A stretch of DNA of 64,000 nt from Chionis minor (taxonomy: Eukaryota > Chordata > Aves > Charadriiformes > Chionididae): the NCBI GenBank assembly GCA_013398295.1, contig VZSF01000109.1, positions 262,885 to 326,884 of the forward strand. The letters run 5' to 3'. Under the pieces are notes generated by a model. The model worked only from the letters and a program-made list of their open reading frames with translations. It was not told where the DNA came from and did no database searches. This document shows positions 36,644-51,100 of the stretch, piece after piece. Each line of letters opens with the position of its first letter. Position 1 is the first letter of the stretch. A program made the position numbers and the translations under genes.

Positions 36644-38064
36644 GTAAGTGCAGATGGTACTTGCCTAAATGCTAATTTGATTTTTTCAGAAAAGAAGTAA
36701 GGCTTTGAAGGGGAGGGGAACTGAGGGAAGATTAAATTGGGATGGCTATTTGACCAGCAAAATTACAAGCTGAAAGGAATCGGGTGTATGGAGTATTCTT
36801 GTGAAGCAAAATGTTAAGTAGAGAAAATTAACTAAGTACCTTTGACCTTGAACCCCCTTCAGGCTTCTGCTGTCATGTATTAAAGAAGTCTATATAGTTC
36901 ACAGAATTGTTTTTTGAATGAATTAGCTGGTGTGTGGCTCAGCTTGTCCTGTTCTCTTTCCACCTTGTCCTCAGCTTTGAAAACCAGTTCCGTTGTCTGC
37001 TTTTCAGAGATGCAAGTTGTGTATCAGATGTTGTGGGGGTGTGTTACAAAACTTTCATGTTTGGCAAGAAACTTGTGTGTGTGGAGCTCTTTGCCCGAGA
37101 ACTCAGAAAATGCTGTTGTGAGCTCTGTGCCGGTTCTAATGCATATATTTGTCCAAGTCTGCATGTGTCCATGTGTGCACGTACACATATATCCATACCC
37201 TGCAGGTTACTACCAAATATTTGCTTTCTAAAGTCTTGGATGCTTTAGTGGTCTGACTATCAGGCTTCTTACCATTAAACTTTCTGCTATCATACCTGAT
37301 ACCTTCATGACAATCTCTTTTTTTGTCCAAAGACTAGAATGGAGGACTGAATGAGTCCAAAATGTGAAGAAAACTAAACAGCTTTCCATTTACTATAAAC
37401 CAAATTATGCTAAAACTTAGCAGAAATGCTAACACTAATGTACTTGAGCACATTTTCCTCTGTAGTCTCTTCAGGCTAGTCGACCTCTTATTTATTTATT
37501 TTCTTCCTGCTGGCTGAAAATCAACATGACAGAAGGTAAGTGAGCATGTTGAAGCTAAATAGCATCATTCCAAAGAATTGGGCATCCTGTTCATGGCTAT
37601 AAATTGTTAAAGATAGTCAGGCTCATTTAGCTGGGCAAGGGAGAGTATCTTCTATAATCTTCCATGTCTGGTGAGCTTACCGTGAGATATGAACTGATAC
37701 TTTTCCAGACAGCATTTCATCCTGCTTCTATTCAGTGAGCAAAGTAATGGTAAGAATGTGCACAAATTATTTGAACGTGGAAGATATTTTTTCAGTGTAA
37801 TTTGGAGGTCCTTTGTGGTTACTGTCAGATAACTCTGTATGAATGAAGCAATTTGCCTTAATAACTGAACCATATAAATTTTTGATACTACAATAATACT
37901 GAAAGCACTCACAAATTACCACAGTACATCTTAACTGTCACGTTGCATTGCGTAAATTAGAGTCATAATGACATGCTTAGGCCATATGATTTATGCTATG
38001 GAAAGAGAAATGGAAATAGAATATTGAGAGTCCTTATTTGTAAACTCAATAAAACATTTCTCTG

Positions 38065-38111
38065 AATAGCTGAAACTGGATAAAACCAAATAGCTGAAAC
38101 TAGATAAAAAC
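38065..38111 (+). repeat. Short tandem duplication, about 23 bp x 2
   Basis: AATAGCTGAAACTGGATAAA and its near copy (two differences in 23 bp) occur at 38065-38087 and 38089-38111. This is a local duplication in an intron, with no evident function. Confidence 0.9.
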
Positions 38112-39027
38112 ATCCTTTCTTGAGAGTGATTGCTAGCTGTGTTACAGTAGAATAATTGGTATCTCAGAGCAGGGAAGCTTCTTTAAGAATTTTTGTCTTA
38201 GGAAATGTAGAGAACGATTTAGGAAATCTTATATCAAGATATACATTATAAGCCTTGTGTCACAGAAAACTGCCTTTCCTTATTTTAGTGGTAAAATTAT
38301 ACTGCTCCCGAATACTATTCCCTAAATAAAATTGAGTTACAAAAGGTAGTAACCACCCTGCATTTCCTAGTTTTCAAATATAGCTCAAAAATCTTATTTA
38401 ATATAATTCTTTTAATATAAAGTTGGCATGCTGTGCATATGCCTCCACAATGTTGATTGCCATATGTATGCTATCTGCTTGTTTTACATCCATCTCCAAA
38501 TGCTTCTTTTGGATGAAAAACGCGTTATAAATAGGATGTTCCTGAGTGTGCAGCCTTCCACTTTTACCTTTTCATCTAAATCTGGATGATGCTAGGCTAT
38601 GTGACACTGGTCTTTGACTGTGTCTCTAAGGTGACATTATAAATAACAAGAGGCTATAAATGGTACAGGATTCTTGTTTATGTCAGACTAGGACTGGAAC
38701 GTGAGGAAATTAACATCACCATATTCTTTTCGTCTTACAAATGTATATGCTGCTACCAAAACTTAAACTTTGTTGTACAAAAGGAGATGATTTTTTAAAA
38801 AGCCAGATATTTTACCTGTCAGACTATATTATATGTGTTTGAACTGAAAAATTGAATGCTGTTTTGGATGCAGAATACATTTGGGAGTAATCTGGAGGAA
38901 TTTAATTTCTAGAAATAAAATATCTAGTGGATAATTTGGGAGAACAGATTTAAAATGGCTACTATTAAGGTTTTAGTAGGTATCATAAAACAGTTTATCT
39001 TCTTGCCTGCCCACCTTATCATAGCCT

Positions 39028-39071
39028 ACTGAACTAAGGATTGCAGCAGTCTGAACTAAGGATTGCAGCAG
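39028..39071 (+). repeat. Exact 22-bp tandem duplication
   Basis: The unit beginning CTGAACTAAGGATTGC is present twice without a mismatch, at 39028-39049 and 39050-39071. The lack of divergence implies a recent duplication or an assembly slip. Confidence 0.92.
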
Positions 39072-39639
39072 TCATGAGGACTTGTGGTCTGTTAGAGCTT
39101 CTAGTTACTGAAAAAATTGTCTTATTCTATCAACTCTAATTACATTTTAGGTATTTGAAAGCCCCATTTGGATTTTGTTAGCAGTTTCTTAATTTCTTTT
39201 CACAATGGATCTCTAAGTTTATTCTAAACTTGTGATCATGCTAAAATATTTTATAAATTTGTCTGAAAGTGTTATGAGTTACATTCTGCTAAAGTTTTAT
39301 CAGAGCCTGAAAGGAAAGTATAAAATTCATTAAAAATTAGAAACCAAACTCAGCAGGTTGACGTGAAGCGCTTCTTTCTTTGAAGTCAGTGTAGAAGAGT
39401 TAGGTGTCTGGTATGTTTCAGAAATCTGACATTAAGTATATACTCTGCCTCTTTTCCTTTGACACCTTGGCAAAAAGCGATTTGATAATTTGTATGCTGT
39501 TTGTGATTAGAGGAAAGAAAAGATGATATGGAACATACCTAAATAAACATATGACCCACCCCCCCATGACACACACACATGGGGGCAGCTGAGGCCACTT
39601 GAGACCCCATGAGGAAACATCTAACTTTGGTTAAAAAAG

Positions 39640-39900
39640 TCTCTCTCTGCTGCTGCAAATTTTACGTTCCTTTCTCTGCTAAGGGCCAGCTTTAACCATG
39701 AAGGTGGAGATTTGCCCTGCCTCTTTCAGATGGTTAGGGCATTGCCTTGGTCAGCAATCACAGGTTAATTCCACCTGATGGAGGCTGTCCTAGAATCCAG
39801 GTCTCTGAACGCTGTTAGGTCTCAACACCCAGCTGTCATACAGAAAATGGGTAATAATTCCCCTCTAACTCCTCCTCAGGGTTTTGAGCTGATATTAGTA
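39640..39900 (+). repeat. Ancient tRNA-derived SINE (CORE/MIR-like)
   Basis: The 5' part has tRNA-like Pol III boxes: 'tggttagggcattgcc' resembles an A box and 'ggttaattcc' resembles the B box consensus GGTTCRANTCC. A middle region follows, and then a tail containing 'cagaaaatgggtaataattc' and 'agggttttgagctgat', typical of old LINE-mobilised SINE tails. It is too degraded to be a functional tRNA gene. I cannot name the family by eye. Confidence 0.5.
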
Positions 39901-42900
39901 CTACCATTACTCAGACTCCAAACAACATGATAGAAGCACTCAAACACCTCTGCTCAAAACCACTATTTGCTTACTGGCAGATTTTACCAAATTGAGGAGT
40001 TTCTTGCATCAAATGGGTTTTTTTTCAAGAGTCATTTGAACTAGTTGTACATACAGCATGATCCCATTCAGTGTAAGTAAAGTTAATGTAATTCGGTCCT
40101 TCATGAAGTCAGATCATGTTGAAAATAAAGCAAAAGATGTTTGAATAAAAGGCTTTGTTATGTCTTGGAAAAGTTCTAGCACGTCATGTTTGTCAACTCC
40201 ACAGACTTAAGCAGCCATATGGTGGATACGTTGTTCTTTCTCTGACCTCTAGTTAAAACCAAGACAACAGCTGAAAGTTTTGTGTAGAGTCTGTGAGTAT
40301 GGAACAGAAAGGGGACTTGTGTGACTTAACACTGTCACTTCATATATTTTGCCTGTTATTTTATAATTAGCTGTGTAACCTATTTGCTGACTTACAGAAG
40401 TCAATGTTTCTTTGAGTCCAGAAATGAAGATGCTGTAACAAGCCTGTAGTCAACATGTACAAACTTTAAAAATCTATCAGTCTTTATAAGTACTCTACTG
40501 TGGAAAGCTAAAGATTGGGATGGAGCGAACTGTTTGTTTTGTGACATATTGTCTATTGCAGACTGCCCAGAATACCTCAGAGGATTAAATATTGGATTAT
40601 AAAATAATCATAAACTGGGTCCTTGTGGCTTTAATGTTTATTTCCTTCCATTTGTTTTCATTTCTTAGGCAATTCTGGTGCAAAAGGCAGAATAATGCAA
40701 AGCAAGTAACAGTCTACAGCTCCCAGAGGGGAGGGAGGGAGTTGAAACCCAAAACATAAAGAAGCGTAAATAATACAATAATCAGCTGGAACAGAAATGC
40801 CAGGATCAATTGCCCTAAATTATTGATGCATCTAAACCCAGAAAGCTTCATCTAGTATTGTCATGGTTTCAGATCTCAAGACTTTCTTGTTCATAGGACA
40901 TGATAGAGTTAGATAGATCCACAACTCTTTTTCTTGATTTTACTGCCTGCCTCAAAAAGAACAATCTGGCTTAACACCTTTTTGTATAAATGGATGAGAT
41001 GCAAATTAAAGTGTTGTTGGAAGCTACTTTTTTCTCCCATCAGTTTATTTTGAAATTCATTGACTTCATGAAAGCAGTGAGTGACCTAGCGTCTATAGTT
41101 CCAGCACTCAGCTGTGTCTTAAATTTAGCCACGAGACTGATTTTTTTTGAGCATGTATCTGTATTGCTTTTATTATCAAGGAAGTGAAGCAGTGAAACTT
41201 AGGCAGGCTGATGTGATCTCCCTTTGTGCGCCTTTATAAGATGCTTCTTTCTTATAGCTGGTTAGATGGACAGTTTAGGCCCTCACGTAGAAGATTTGGT
41301 TCTGCAGTGCAGATGGGCTGTCTAAATCTAAGCAGGCCACAATTTAGTAACATAATGGCAGTGCTTGAAGTATCTGCTAACTCGGTGATGGATTTTTCCA
41401 CAGTGATGCTAAGTCCAGTACTTCATGTTGAATTTGCCTTTTTTATGCCCTCTGCACAGAAATTCATTTCAGCCCCAGATTTGTAACAAAGAACATTGAG
41501 ATTGAGTAAGGAATGTGATCCTCAAATATAAGGCATAAGATATCAGAAACAATTTTGTATGGACATTTATTGATAAAATAGTTAAATTACATGCATGTTA
41601 TCCATATTTGTAAAAGAAACAGTAATAGGCATCAGCAGCACCTGGTATGCAAGAAATCTCCATTCAGTGTAACACCCCTGAAGTTACTCACAGTTCTTTC
41701 AGATCCTCGGATTTTTTAAGTAGTGTCAACAACCAACACATGGCAGAAAATTTAAATTATTCTTTTGAACCTAAAGAAAAATATCTTTTGTAAAGACAGC
41801 TACTTCAGTGTCTTTTGTCTTTCCTATTTGAATGCATTCTTGTGATAAAAAGCTGGTTTAGTTTATTGATATGTTTTTATTTTATTTTTTAATAAGTAAA
41901 CATTAAACTAATATAAATAATGTAACTTTTTAAAAAATCATACTCTAAATTGCCTTGACTGAAATTAAGTCACTCAGTCAACAGCGTGAAGGTGTCTTCA
42001 ACTTATGCCAAATGTGCTGTTTATTTTATTAGCACTTACTTCACTACACCTTCTAAAAATTGAGATAATAGGCAAATTCAGATACTGAAAGGATGAGACA
42101 AACATAGCGGGAATGCAAGTGAAGAACAAAACATTTTGAAGATTTGAACCACAATTGACTGATGCTTCCTTTAAGTTTACTTAATTTGTATTATGTGGCT
42201 TGGTTTAGATTCTTTATCTTAGCTGAAATATTCTCTCAGCATGGCACCACGAAATGACATAGGGCATGTCTTTGCATTCTTTCACAGCTATGGCTAGCCA
42301 AATTTTGCTTGATCCCCAGTACAAATGGAGACAATATCAGGAGTGTCCTATTTGGGGGACAGCTACCCATGACTGTAAAGAACCACCAAGACATAAGTTT
42401 TGCACACTTTGTTCCTCATTAATGCTTTTAGTCATATTAGGATAGCCAGTTGGGGCAGTTCAGTACAGCTATTATTGTGATTGCAAGGAAAACTAAGGAT
42501 GCTCAGTAGACTGTTACAGCCTCTTTGCACCTTGGAAATGAGTTGAAACAGGGCTCAGAGTCTGGCTAGCTGAGTTGACTGACTGCAGTATTTCATGTAT
42601 CCCATGATACGTTTAATTTCCTTGTGCTAAAATCATCTTACACTACAGTAGAGAAAAGAGGAAATTTATTGTTGGTGAAATTATTTCATAAATCTCAAGT
42701 GTCCTTTGCATTACCTGCTTACCCAAGTCTGCCTTGAAGGCAAGGGTTTTAATCAATAGTGGCAGTTGAAAAATGGAGAAACAAACAGGAAATAAAGTAG
42801 GTTCACAGAAGAGGGGATGTGAATGCTAGAGAGACGATACTGATACTGAAGGGTGTTAGGAAATAATGAAGAAGAAAGTAAATTGGGGAATATGCTTACC

Positions 42901-43432
42901 AGATTGAAAAGTTTTACTCTTCTTATCTCTGATCCCAAATACTAAAACACTGAAGGATCCAACAAAGCAGAAGAAAAAGAAAAAAAGCCTTTGACTTGGG
43001 AAGAACTAATGTATCTGGTAATTTGTACTGAGGGCTAATCAACATGCAGAGAAGCAGGGTGATGGTGATCTCAAAGTCAGAGACAGCTAAATTGAACAGT
43101 GGTTACCTAAGACTTCAAAGGAAATCAGAAGTTTATGAAAGGGAGGATACATGGGCGTGTAATCAGTTCATAGGTCTGATACATCTAATCCAACTAACTT
43201 CGTTAATGGCATTTTCCGTGCAGTATCATTAACAAAGAGGTTGTATATTTGTACAACAAAATATTGTCAGGAGTCACTCATTTATAACGCACAAGGCACC
43301 ATTACTAACTATAGAAGAAGGGAGAGTGGTTTATCAATGGTTGAAAATGGTACAAATTCAATTAAGATATCATTAGTGAAAGAAAACTCAGACTGACACT
43401 CAAAGTGTATACAAAGAGCTGCTTTTTATTTT

Positions 43433-43452
43433 TTGTTTGTTTGTTTGTTTAT
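43433..43452 (+). repeat. (TTTG)n microsatellite
   Basis: A short run of about four to five TTTG units in a T-rich stretch. This is simple sequence only. Confidence 0.85.
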
Positions 43453-43749
43453 GGAAAGAAGTAACCAGTTTCAGAACTAATTATAATAAAAATTAAAGGA
43501 GTGATTTTTTAAATGCTATATACTCATGACTTTTTCATAAATGATTGGTGTCTGGTAGGGCTATTATGCTAAGTGCCTTATAAACTCTTAATTTTTAGAG
43601 GGCGATATTCCATACTTAGTAAATTTCCGATCAGTCATCCAAAAAGTAAGTATCAAAATTATCACTTTTGTATATTTCAGTTTAATAAGAAAAAGACAGA
43701 GAAAGGCAGGCCATCAGGTAGTCTGATATGAACATAATGTTTTAACATC

Positions 43750-44014
43750 TATACTGGGTCTGGCTGGGCTGGAGTTAACTTTCTTCACAGTGGCCTGTAT
43801 GGTGCTGTGCTTGCATTTGTGGCTAAAACAGTGTTGGTAACACACCGGTCTTTTGGCTCCTGCTGAACATAGCTTGCACAGCATCAAGGCTTTCTCTCCA
43901 GCCTTTCCCACAGATCCGTAAGTCTTTTCACCTTCCCTCAATTTTCTGTCCATCCAGAGGAATGAGTGAGAGGTAGGTGAGTGTCTGGCTGCTGGCTGGG
44001 GCCAACCCACCACA
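43750..44014 (+). mobile_element. Avian ERV LTR, sense, internally deleted
   Basis: The element begins with a tatactgggtctggctggg-like LTR start and ends in 'ggccaacccaccaca', a typical avian LTR 3' end. The central part with the poly(A) signal is missing: the 5' region (43750-43910) passes directly into the U5-like segment (43925-44014). It belongs to the same broad type as the antisense relic at 938-1262. The flanking 5-bp sequences (acatc and gcaca) do not match, so no target duplication is preserved. Confidence 0.65.
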
Positions 44015-45076
44015 GCACACCATTGAAAGAGATGGAAACAATAGAACCTTAAAGCCTTTGACAATGCAGCAGTTGCAAAGGAAGTTTTCAGTCTGGCTGC
44101 AATATACTGACAAAGAACTGAACAATGAACTGGTAACCAGAACTGACAAGAAAGTAGCACAATAGTGATCAGAGCTTCAATTATTGGTTTAGTTTTAACT
44201 TGTCTTTTCATAGAGTCATTATTCTAAACATTTTTATATTGTGAGTGACTCACGCTTTGATGTAATATCCGAACAGAGTATGAAGCATCCTTTAAATCCT
44301 GTAGGTCCTGTGTCTCATGTACACTATTCCCTCTGTCTGATCACCCTATCGTTACCTGATTGCTGGAGATTTCTGAATGGACCCATACTGTTTCATTAAA
44401 TCCCTAGAAGGCAAATTGAGCTCCATTACTTTATGTTCCTATTAAGTTTATGTAATGTAAGCTGATCTTTAGCAGGAGAGAATGATAGGGGCAAAGATTT
44501 TATTTCCAGAGAGATACTTTAGCTAACTACAACAAATTTTTTTAGAAAGCAAACCTCAGTGGTAATTTTAAATATTCAGTAACTTTCTAAAAGTAAGGGT
44601 TACCCTAACTACAGAATAAATTTGCCTTTGTCCTCCTGGACCCAAGAGACAAAAGGGTTAAGAGCAGATATTTGCCATATTGAAGGGATAACCATGTGCT
44701 AGAACCCCAGTCTGAACTGTGATGAATTATTAAACAAGTGGTTTGTTGGGTGATTGAATATTACCTGCAAAGCACTGCTCGTCTCCTTGAGGCACATCCA
44801 GAGCTAACTGAATTGAGCCAATTAGACTGACTGTCTCTTCAATGAGTTGTGACCTATCAATGGTAATAGCATATTATGATGATAAATGAACCCATCTCTC
44901 AAACTGAAGCCTGAGTACACACTTCAGCAGTTTCCCTGAATCATAGGGCCATTACCTATCAACTTCAGATTGACAGAAGCGACAGCAATGAGAGCAGATA
45001 GCATGCATGAGTAGACGCAGATGATTGTTTTACCCAAATGAATATATTTGCACTTATTTTTGGTGAGGTTGTTCCG

Positions 45077-45123
45077 TGGTTTTTTGGGGGTTTTTTTGGT
45101 TTTTTTGGTTTTTTTGTTTTTTT
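45077..45123 (+). repeat. T-rich tract with regularly spaced G runs
   Basis: Runs of six to seven T alternate with GG or GGGGG over about 47 bp. This is low-complexity sequence, probably an expanded simple repeat. Confidence 0.85.
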
Positions 45124-48100
45124 AATGGGCCTGCCTGAACATTCTATATTCTGCTAGAAGTACCTAACATTTCTCACAGTGTGTGCATTACCACTCCTGT
45201 CTCCTGAGATGGCTGGATGAATTTCTGATTGGTATCTACATGCCTTTTCAGTCTCAGAGGCACTCTGTATTGTGATAAAGGAGAATTCTTTTTTTTATTT
45301 GAAGGGTTTGTTTTATTTGTTTGGCCCTCTTAGCCCTATCAATTTATTTTCCAGAGGTAAGTTCCTCAGAAAAATGAGCAAGATAAAGGAACTGTAACAT
45401 TACCAATATTTTTCATTATTTTATTATAAACTTTTGAAACCTTTAAGTAACAAATATCATTAAATACTTAGAGCACTTTCTCTTTCACTTTTTTAGAGAC
45501 CAGTTCCTGGATTAGTTTACCTCTTTTTGGAGACAGGAAAATTTTCCACAGTGAAGGCAGTTGTTTTAACAACTTTCTGTGTCAGTTTTCTTCTGGGCAT
45601 TTTTAGTGTCATTCCTCACACCCCCGACCCCATCAAGTTAAGGATTTTGCTGTATTTTATTAATTAAAAATAACAGTGCCAGAGATACATACTTTGAATT
45701 TACTGTCCTGAAAGTAGATTTTGGTTATGCCTCGATTTTTAAAATTAAATTGCATAAGAGAAATGGCTTTATATATCCCTAAGCCAAATCTCAGCTATCC
45801 ATAAGATAGCTACAGTCTGCTCTGAAAGTGTTGCCTGGAGCCGGTACTCCCTTGAATAAATGTTTTAAGTTATGCCACTAGCCAGGCAGCATGGCAATCT
45901 GTGTATATCCTTGCCTTTCTCAGACAGTATGTGGCCTACCAGAAGGTTTCTTGTCGTGTGTCCTGGAGAGCTGTGCTTCATTGCAGTTAATAAAGCAAAA
46001 CTCATACAATTCCAAGTTTGCTTTGCCGTTAACTTGGTAGCACATTTGCAGCAACATTAATAGGTGTAAGTACAGTGAATAGTAATCCGTAATTTTCCAT
46101 CAATATTGTATCTTCCGTGCTCCAGAAAACCATAGCACAGCTTTTCATTTACTTTGAAGTTTTTTTGAAGCTCAGGTGATCAAAGTTTGTCATATTATAG
46201 AGGAACTTTTTCTTCTTACATATTTTAAATTAAATGCAACAATACATGCATCTAGTAATTTTAAATGTTTGGCAAGTTAAAAAAAAACAGATAGAAAAGT
46301 AAAATTGAAAAGAAAACTAATAGATCAGTATTCTGTTGTCATTAGCTATGGAAACAAGATTTCCTAACTTAATAAGCCTAGGCAGTCTAAACTAATAAAA
46401 CTGGTGGACTGAAACTGCATTTTTTAACCTACAAAGTAAATTTGTAAAAACAGATGCCTTTAAAGCTAATCAAATAAATAGATACGTTGTTTGGTCAGCT
46501 GTGTCTTATTACTTAAATGTGTGAGCTAATTCTGTTTAGTCTGCTGTGATGAAAAGTCCTTTTGAGAAAGAACTTCCCGTAGTTTTGTTGCTGTGATGCA
46601 TTTTATGAGATGTGCAGTCCAGTAAATTATTCCTGTCTTTCATAGATGATGTATTAGTTCAGTTTAGGTAGATGCACCAAAATCCAGTTTTGTCACTGTC
46701 CTATGTGTTTTGTTTTATGCCAAATATATGATATATATGCATATACGTTAGAATACAAATGGCTTTATACAGTTGTTGTCTCAGCTGTTGAACAAAAATA
46801 TGTATGGCACAAAGGATGCAACAAAATAAAACCAGCCACATGAGATTCAAGAAATTTAGAAACTTAAATATAGGAATGATCAGGCAACCTTTCTTAAACA
46901 AACATCAAGCTCTTATATTAAAGCTATCTGACAATTCTTCGTTAAAATACTGGTTGGGCTTTTTCCAGCAAACATTTTCTGTTAGAAAAATTGCAGCTAG
47001 ACACTTCGTTTCAGATTTCGGATAGTGGCATTGCCAGATCAAACCTTCTGAGCCTTTCAGGCACTAATGTCACTCCTATTTCCTTCCTTTGTTACTAAAA
47101 AGGGGCAAGCAGTAGTAGAAAAGTTTTAACATTCGGTAACAAATGCAGCAACTCAAAATCTCTTATTCCCACCATGAATATGATCAAGTAGATGACCTTA
47201 ACAGTAAATCATCAGACTCAATACGAAGCCTTCTCAGAGCTCCATGAAACAAAACATCCCTCTGCCTGCAATATTCAAGGAGATAAATGATAGCTGAAAG
47301 ATTTGGGAGAGTCAAAAGAGGTCTCCAAAATTCAGAGTATATTCTGATTTTCCCCAGTTCCTAATTAAATAGAAGTGCATACACTGTTTAGTGGTAGTCT
47401 CATCAAACTGTGTAAACTGTATTAAAATGTGTGACCAAACACAGTTGTTAGTACATTTTACAGAGTTGCAAATCTAAAAGTTTTCTGAAAGTCACAGACC
47501 AAAGTCAAATGAAATAAGAAAAAAGCTTCCAGATTTCCAATGCAAGTTTTTGTTAAAAAAAAAAAATTCTGATGAAGTACACGTGCTTTATTTAAAACAA
47601 TGAAAGCAGCAGGTTTCCCCTCAAGTTGTATTTGGTTATAAATATTTTTACTGACTCTAGTATACTTTCAGTCTACTGTCTATATACTTGGCTCATAGCC
47701 CTTGAGAGTTTTACTCTAGGCAAATATGAAAAACGTAGCTACTTTTCCTGTAAATCGTTATTTAGCTTCTTTGTCTACTTTCTTTCCAGTACTGTGAAGT
47801 GTTTTCTATATTCGCTTTTCAGAAGTAAGATAATTCTGGGCTATCAGTTACAGATGCATTGTACAGAGTATTAACTTTGTTCTGATCACATATTGTGTGT
47901 TCCAAAAGGTAAGTGCTTTTGCTTCCCTCTCTCAAAATTTTTATATGGTAGTCTTTCAAACTGTCTTTCAGTGTTTTCGATGGCTAAATGCTGCAGATTC
48001 TTTTTAGAAAATAGTTGTTCTATAAATCTATGAAATGTATTACCACAAGCAAATCTCTCTTTTCTTTTTTTTTCATGGATGCAGCTAAAGATGTACTTAT

Positions 48101-51100
48101 AGTACATCTATAAGAAAATATTTTTCTGTTTTCTTCCAAAGTGTCCTAGTGTTTTTAATACAGGAAAACTTATTTAAATTCTTATGTAGTTTTCTTGTAC
48201 AGATTTTGCATGTTTTATTTTTTAAGTCCACTTAAAATGGACATTTTTATATTCATTTCTGCATAAAGGATATGCAAAACATGTAGCTATTCTCTCCTCT
48301 GTAACAGAGCAAAAAACTGTATTTTTCAAATACAGAAATTTTGGTCTGTTTAAATATATCTGGGACATTGCGAGTTGAAGATGACAAATTATTTACTTAG
48401 TAATATAATGAAAAATTTCTTGTGTTTGGAGAGAGGACATTAACTTTTGATCTGACCTACTGAAGTCCTTCTGACATTTTTACAGCTCAAATTTAGTTTC
48501 ATATTCAAATGCCAAACTCTTCAGAGCTGAAAAGCCATCTATTGGATTCTCTACTTAGGTCCCTGAGATTGTTCCGCCATGCCCAGACATGTAGAGGAGA
48601 ACCACAGCAGAAATAAGTGTAAAGCGCCTATAGTCAACCACGTCTTTGAAAATGATGTTCCAGTGTTTCTTGACTGTTAGAAGTGTGCTGTTTCCTAGTG
48701 TGGGAAGGCTGAGTTCTCATAAATACTACAGCATGTATGCTACTGCTGCAGGATTTCGTAAGGCCCTGGAAACATTGGTTATTTACTGAAGTGTGATCAC
48801 TTTGCCTGAAGAATATCATGAATTTAAACTTCTATTACAAAGCAGGGCTTATTTTTCTCTAGGCAGGTAGTGACTACCACTTTAAAATAAGTGGATGTTA
48901 ATTAATGCTTGAATACAGCAGATATTATATTGGATAATGGGGATACAGATCCACATTATTAGTGAAAAGATCCATCATAATAAGTATATTACCATCTATG
49001 CTGAATTATGGTGGAAGTCTTATGGAAGGATAAATGACATCCATTATAAAACCTAATGGGTATCATTATGGTCAGTGTTAAAATAATGAATACCAAATGA
49101 ATAAGTAATAGGAGGGACACTAAAACTAAATTTTATTCATTAGCTGTGTTGGTAAAAATGTGTAATTGGTATCATAGATTTATGTATACATCTTAGTTGA
49201 CTGTGAATGTGCTTTGGGCAATCTTGGACCATCAGAAAAATTTGAACATTGCAGCAAAAAGTTCTTAACCGTTCTAGAAGTACATACATACGTTTTATGT
49301 AAAATATTGAAAGTTCAAAGCAAATAGTCTGAATATTGCCCAAAAGGCCTTAAATCTTTTCTTCTTTTGTTTTTATACAAAGCAACTTAAATAGAAATCC
49401 CAGCAATATGACAATAGAAATTAAGCAGACATTTTGTAATTGGTGTGCTTTATTATCCTGACTGTGTGAACTGAACAAAAGCATGAATAGCTAGTGACTT
49501 TAGCTGCCCTAATAAGTACAGCTGTTTGGGACAGCATTCAGCATCCCATTAAGAGCAAGGATAAAAGCACCCTGTAAGGTAGCTCCAAATATGAGTACGT
49601 TGTATGTTCAGTGAGGTCCTCAAACTTCCCATGGTTCTTAGAGCTGTCCATAGGCTTATTTGTCATTGTAAGCCCTCTGAGGGCTTCCAATAGGTTCTCT
49701 TTATTAATTCATTAATTAACTTATTTATTTATTTATTCCATGTTAGGTTTTGTGCCAACTCTCCACAGGGACATTGGAATAGCTACAAGCTTCAGAGACA
49801 ATTACATTGTTAACAATTGGTCTGAAAATGCCACGTGATCCCACTGAGCTCTTGTTTTTAGGGAGGAGAAAAGGAAATAGTGGCGTTCATGAGGGTACTG
49901 TATCTAGGAAGAGTGTGTATGCCATACTTACATGTGGCATAGTTCTTATCTGGATGGCTAGGAAGAAAATGAAGTATAATTTTGCCAGATAAGTATGGGC
50001 CATTTTAATGGGGGATTTCTTGTATTTTGAAATAACTAACGCAAAAATTCTCCCATTTAGTCTCAATCTGTATTGGGTAGTCTAACATATATTAGCTATT
50101 CTGTTACAAACCTTTGATCTGGATATATATTAGGTATTCTGCTCAGTGGCTCTGTATCAGGTGTTCTACAGTGACTCTGGGCAAGAACTTTCACCTGCAA
50201 TACTGAGAGAAATGGGAGCACAATGTGCAATAAAGGAGTAAACTGCAAAGAAGATTCACACTGCAGATCTGAGAAGAAGAATTTGTCCTGAGAGGGCAAT
50301 CATAGATTGAGGTTTAGAACTACTCTTGCCAAGTAGTTTTATTTGGCTCTTCAGGGAAAACAGAGAGAGATCTGGTAATATATTACCCTCTGAATAAATT
50401 GCTGTTGTTATGATCTTAAGGCACTGAAAGAAAGGTTTATACTTCCAGTTCTTGACATAGGATCATAAACCTTTAGTATCTTTCTGAGGAAAAGATAAAG
50501 TTTGAGAATATAACAGTATCTAAACTCTACCAGAGGAAAGTCCATCCAGCCCCGTAGCCTGTTTAATCACAGTGGTCAACAACAAATGCCAGGGGAAGAG
50601 TGTAAGAAGCAGGCAAGGGTATAGTGATACTTCGTCACATACTCTCCTAACCCCAACCAACCTGTAGCCTAGGCATCTCTGAACTGATAGAGGCATTTCT
50701 TAATGGTCTTTGTTCAGCCTAACCGCGCATTAAAACCTTTCTGATATGAAGATCTAGCAATAAATGAGAGTGTTGCTTGCAACAGCAGGTCTGGTTGTGT
50801 GTCCTGCCCTCTACCATTGTTATTTGTTTTTGAGTTGTCCCTGAAAAATGGTGTGTATGGGAAAATGCAGGAGATATAATGCTTTCTCTCTAGCCTCAGT
50901 TGCACTTTAAATGTTCTTTATTTTTTTTTATGAGAAAACACAGTGTTTTTGTACTAGGTCTTAGTGCTGCTTTGCTTTGTCCATTTACGCTGGCAAGTCA
51001 GATGAGTTGTCTGGAGGCAAAATTCCCTACAGTTTGTAAAGAAACGGAGTTATTTGTCATGACATCAAAGCACAAACTATTATATTTGCTTCTCATCCAT

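Noticed and set aside
39650..39790. Functional tRNA gene
   Set aside because: Only degenerate A- and B-box-like motifs are present with no cloverleaf, and they lie within a SINE-like repeat.
43599..43645. Possible extra exon after a 'tttttag' and before 'gtaagta'-like sequence
   Set aside because: It has a stop in the phase required after the exon at 36470, does not resemble laminin, and the acceptor tract is poor. Treated as a chance pseudo-exon.
43714..44211. 165-codon minus-strand ORF
   Set aside because: It overlays the LTR at 43750-44014 in antisense and has no known domain.
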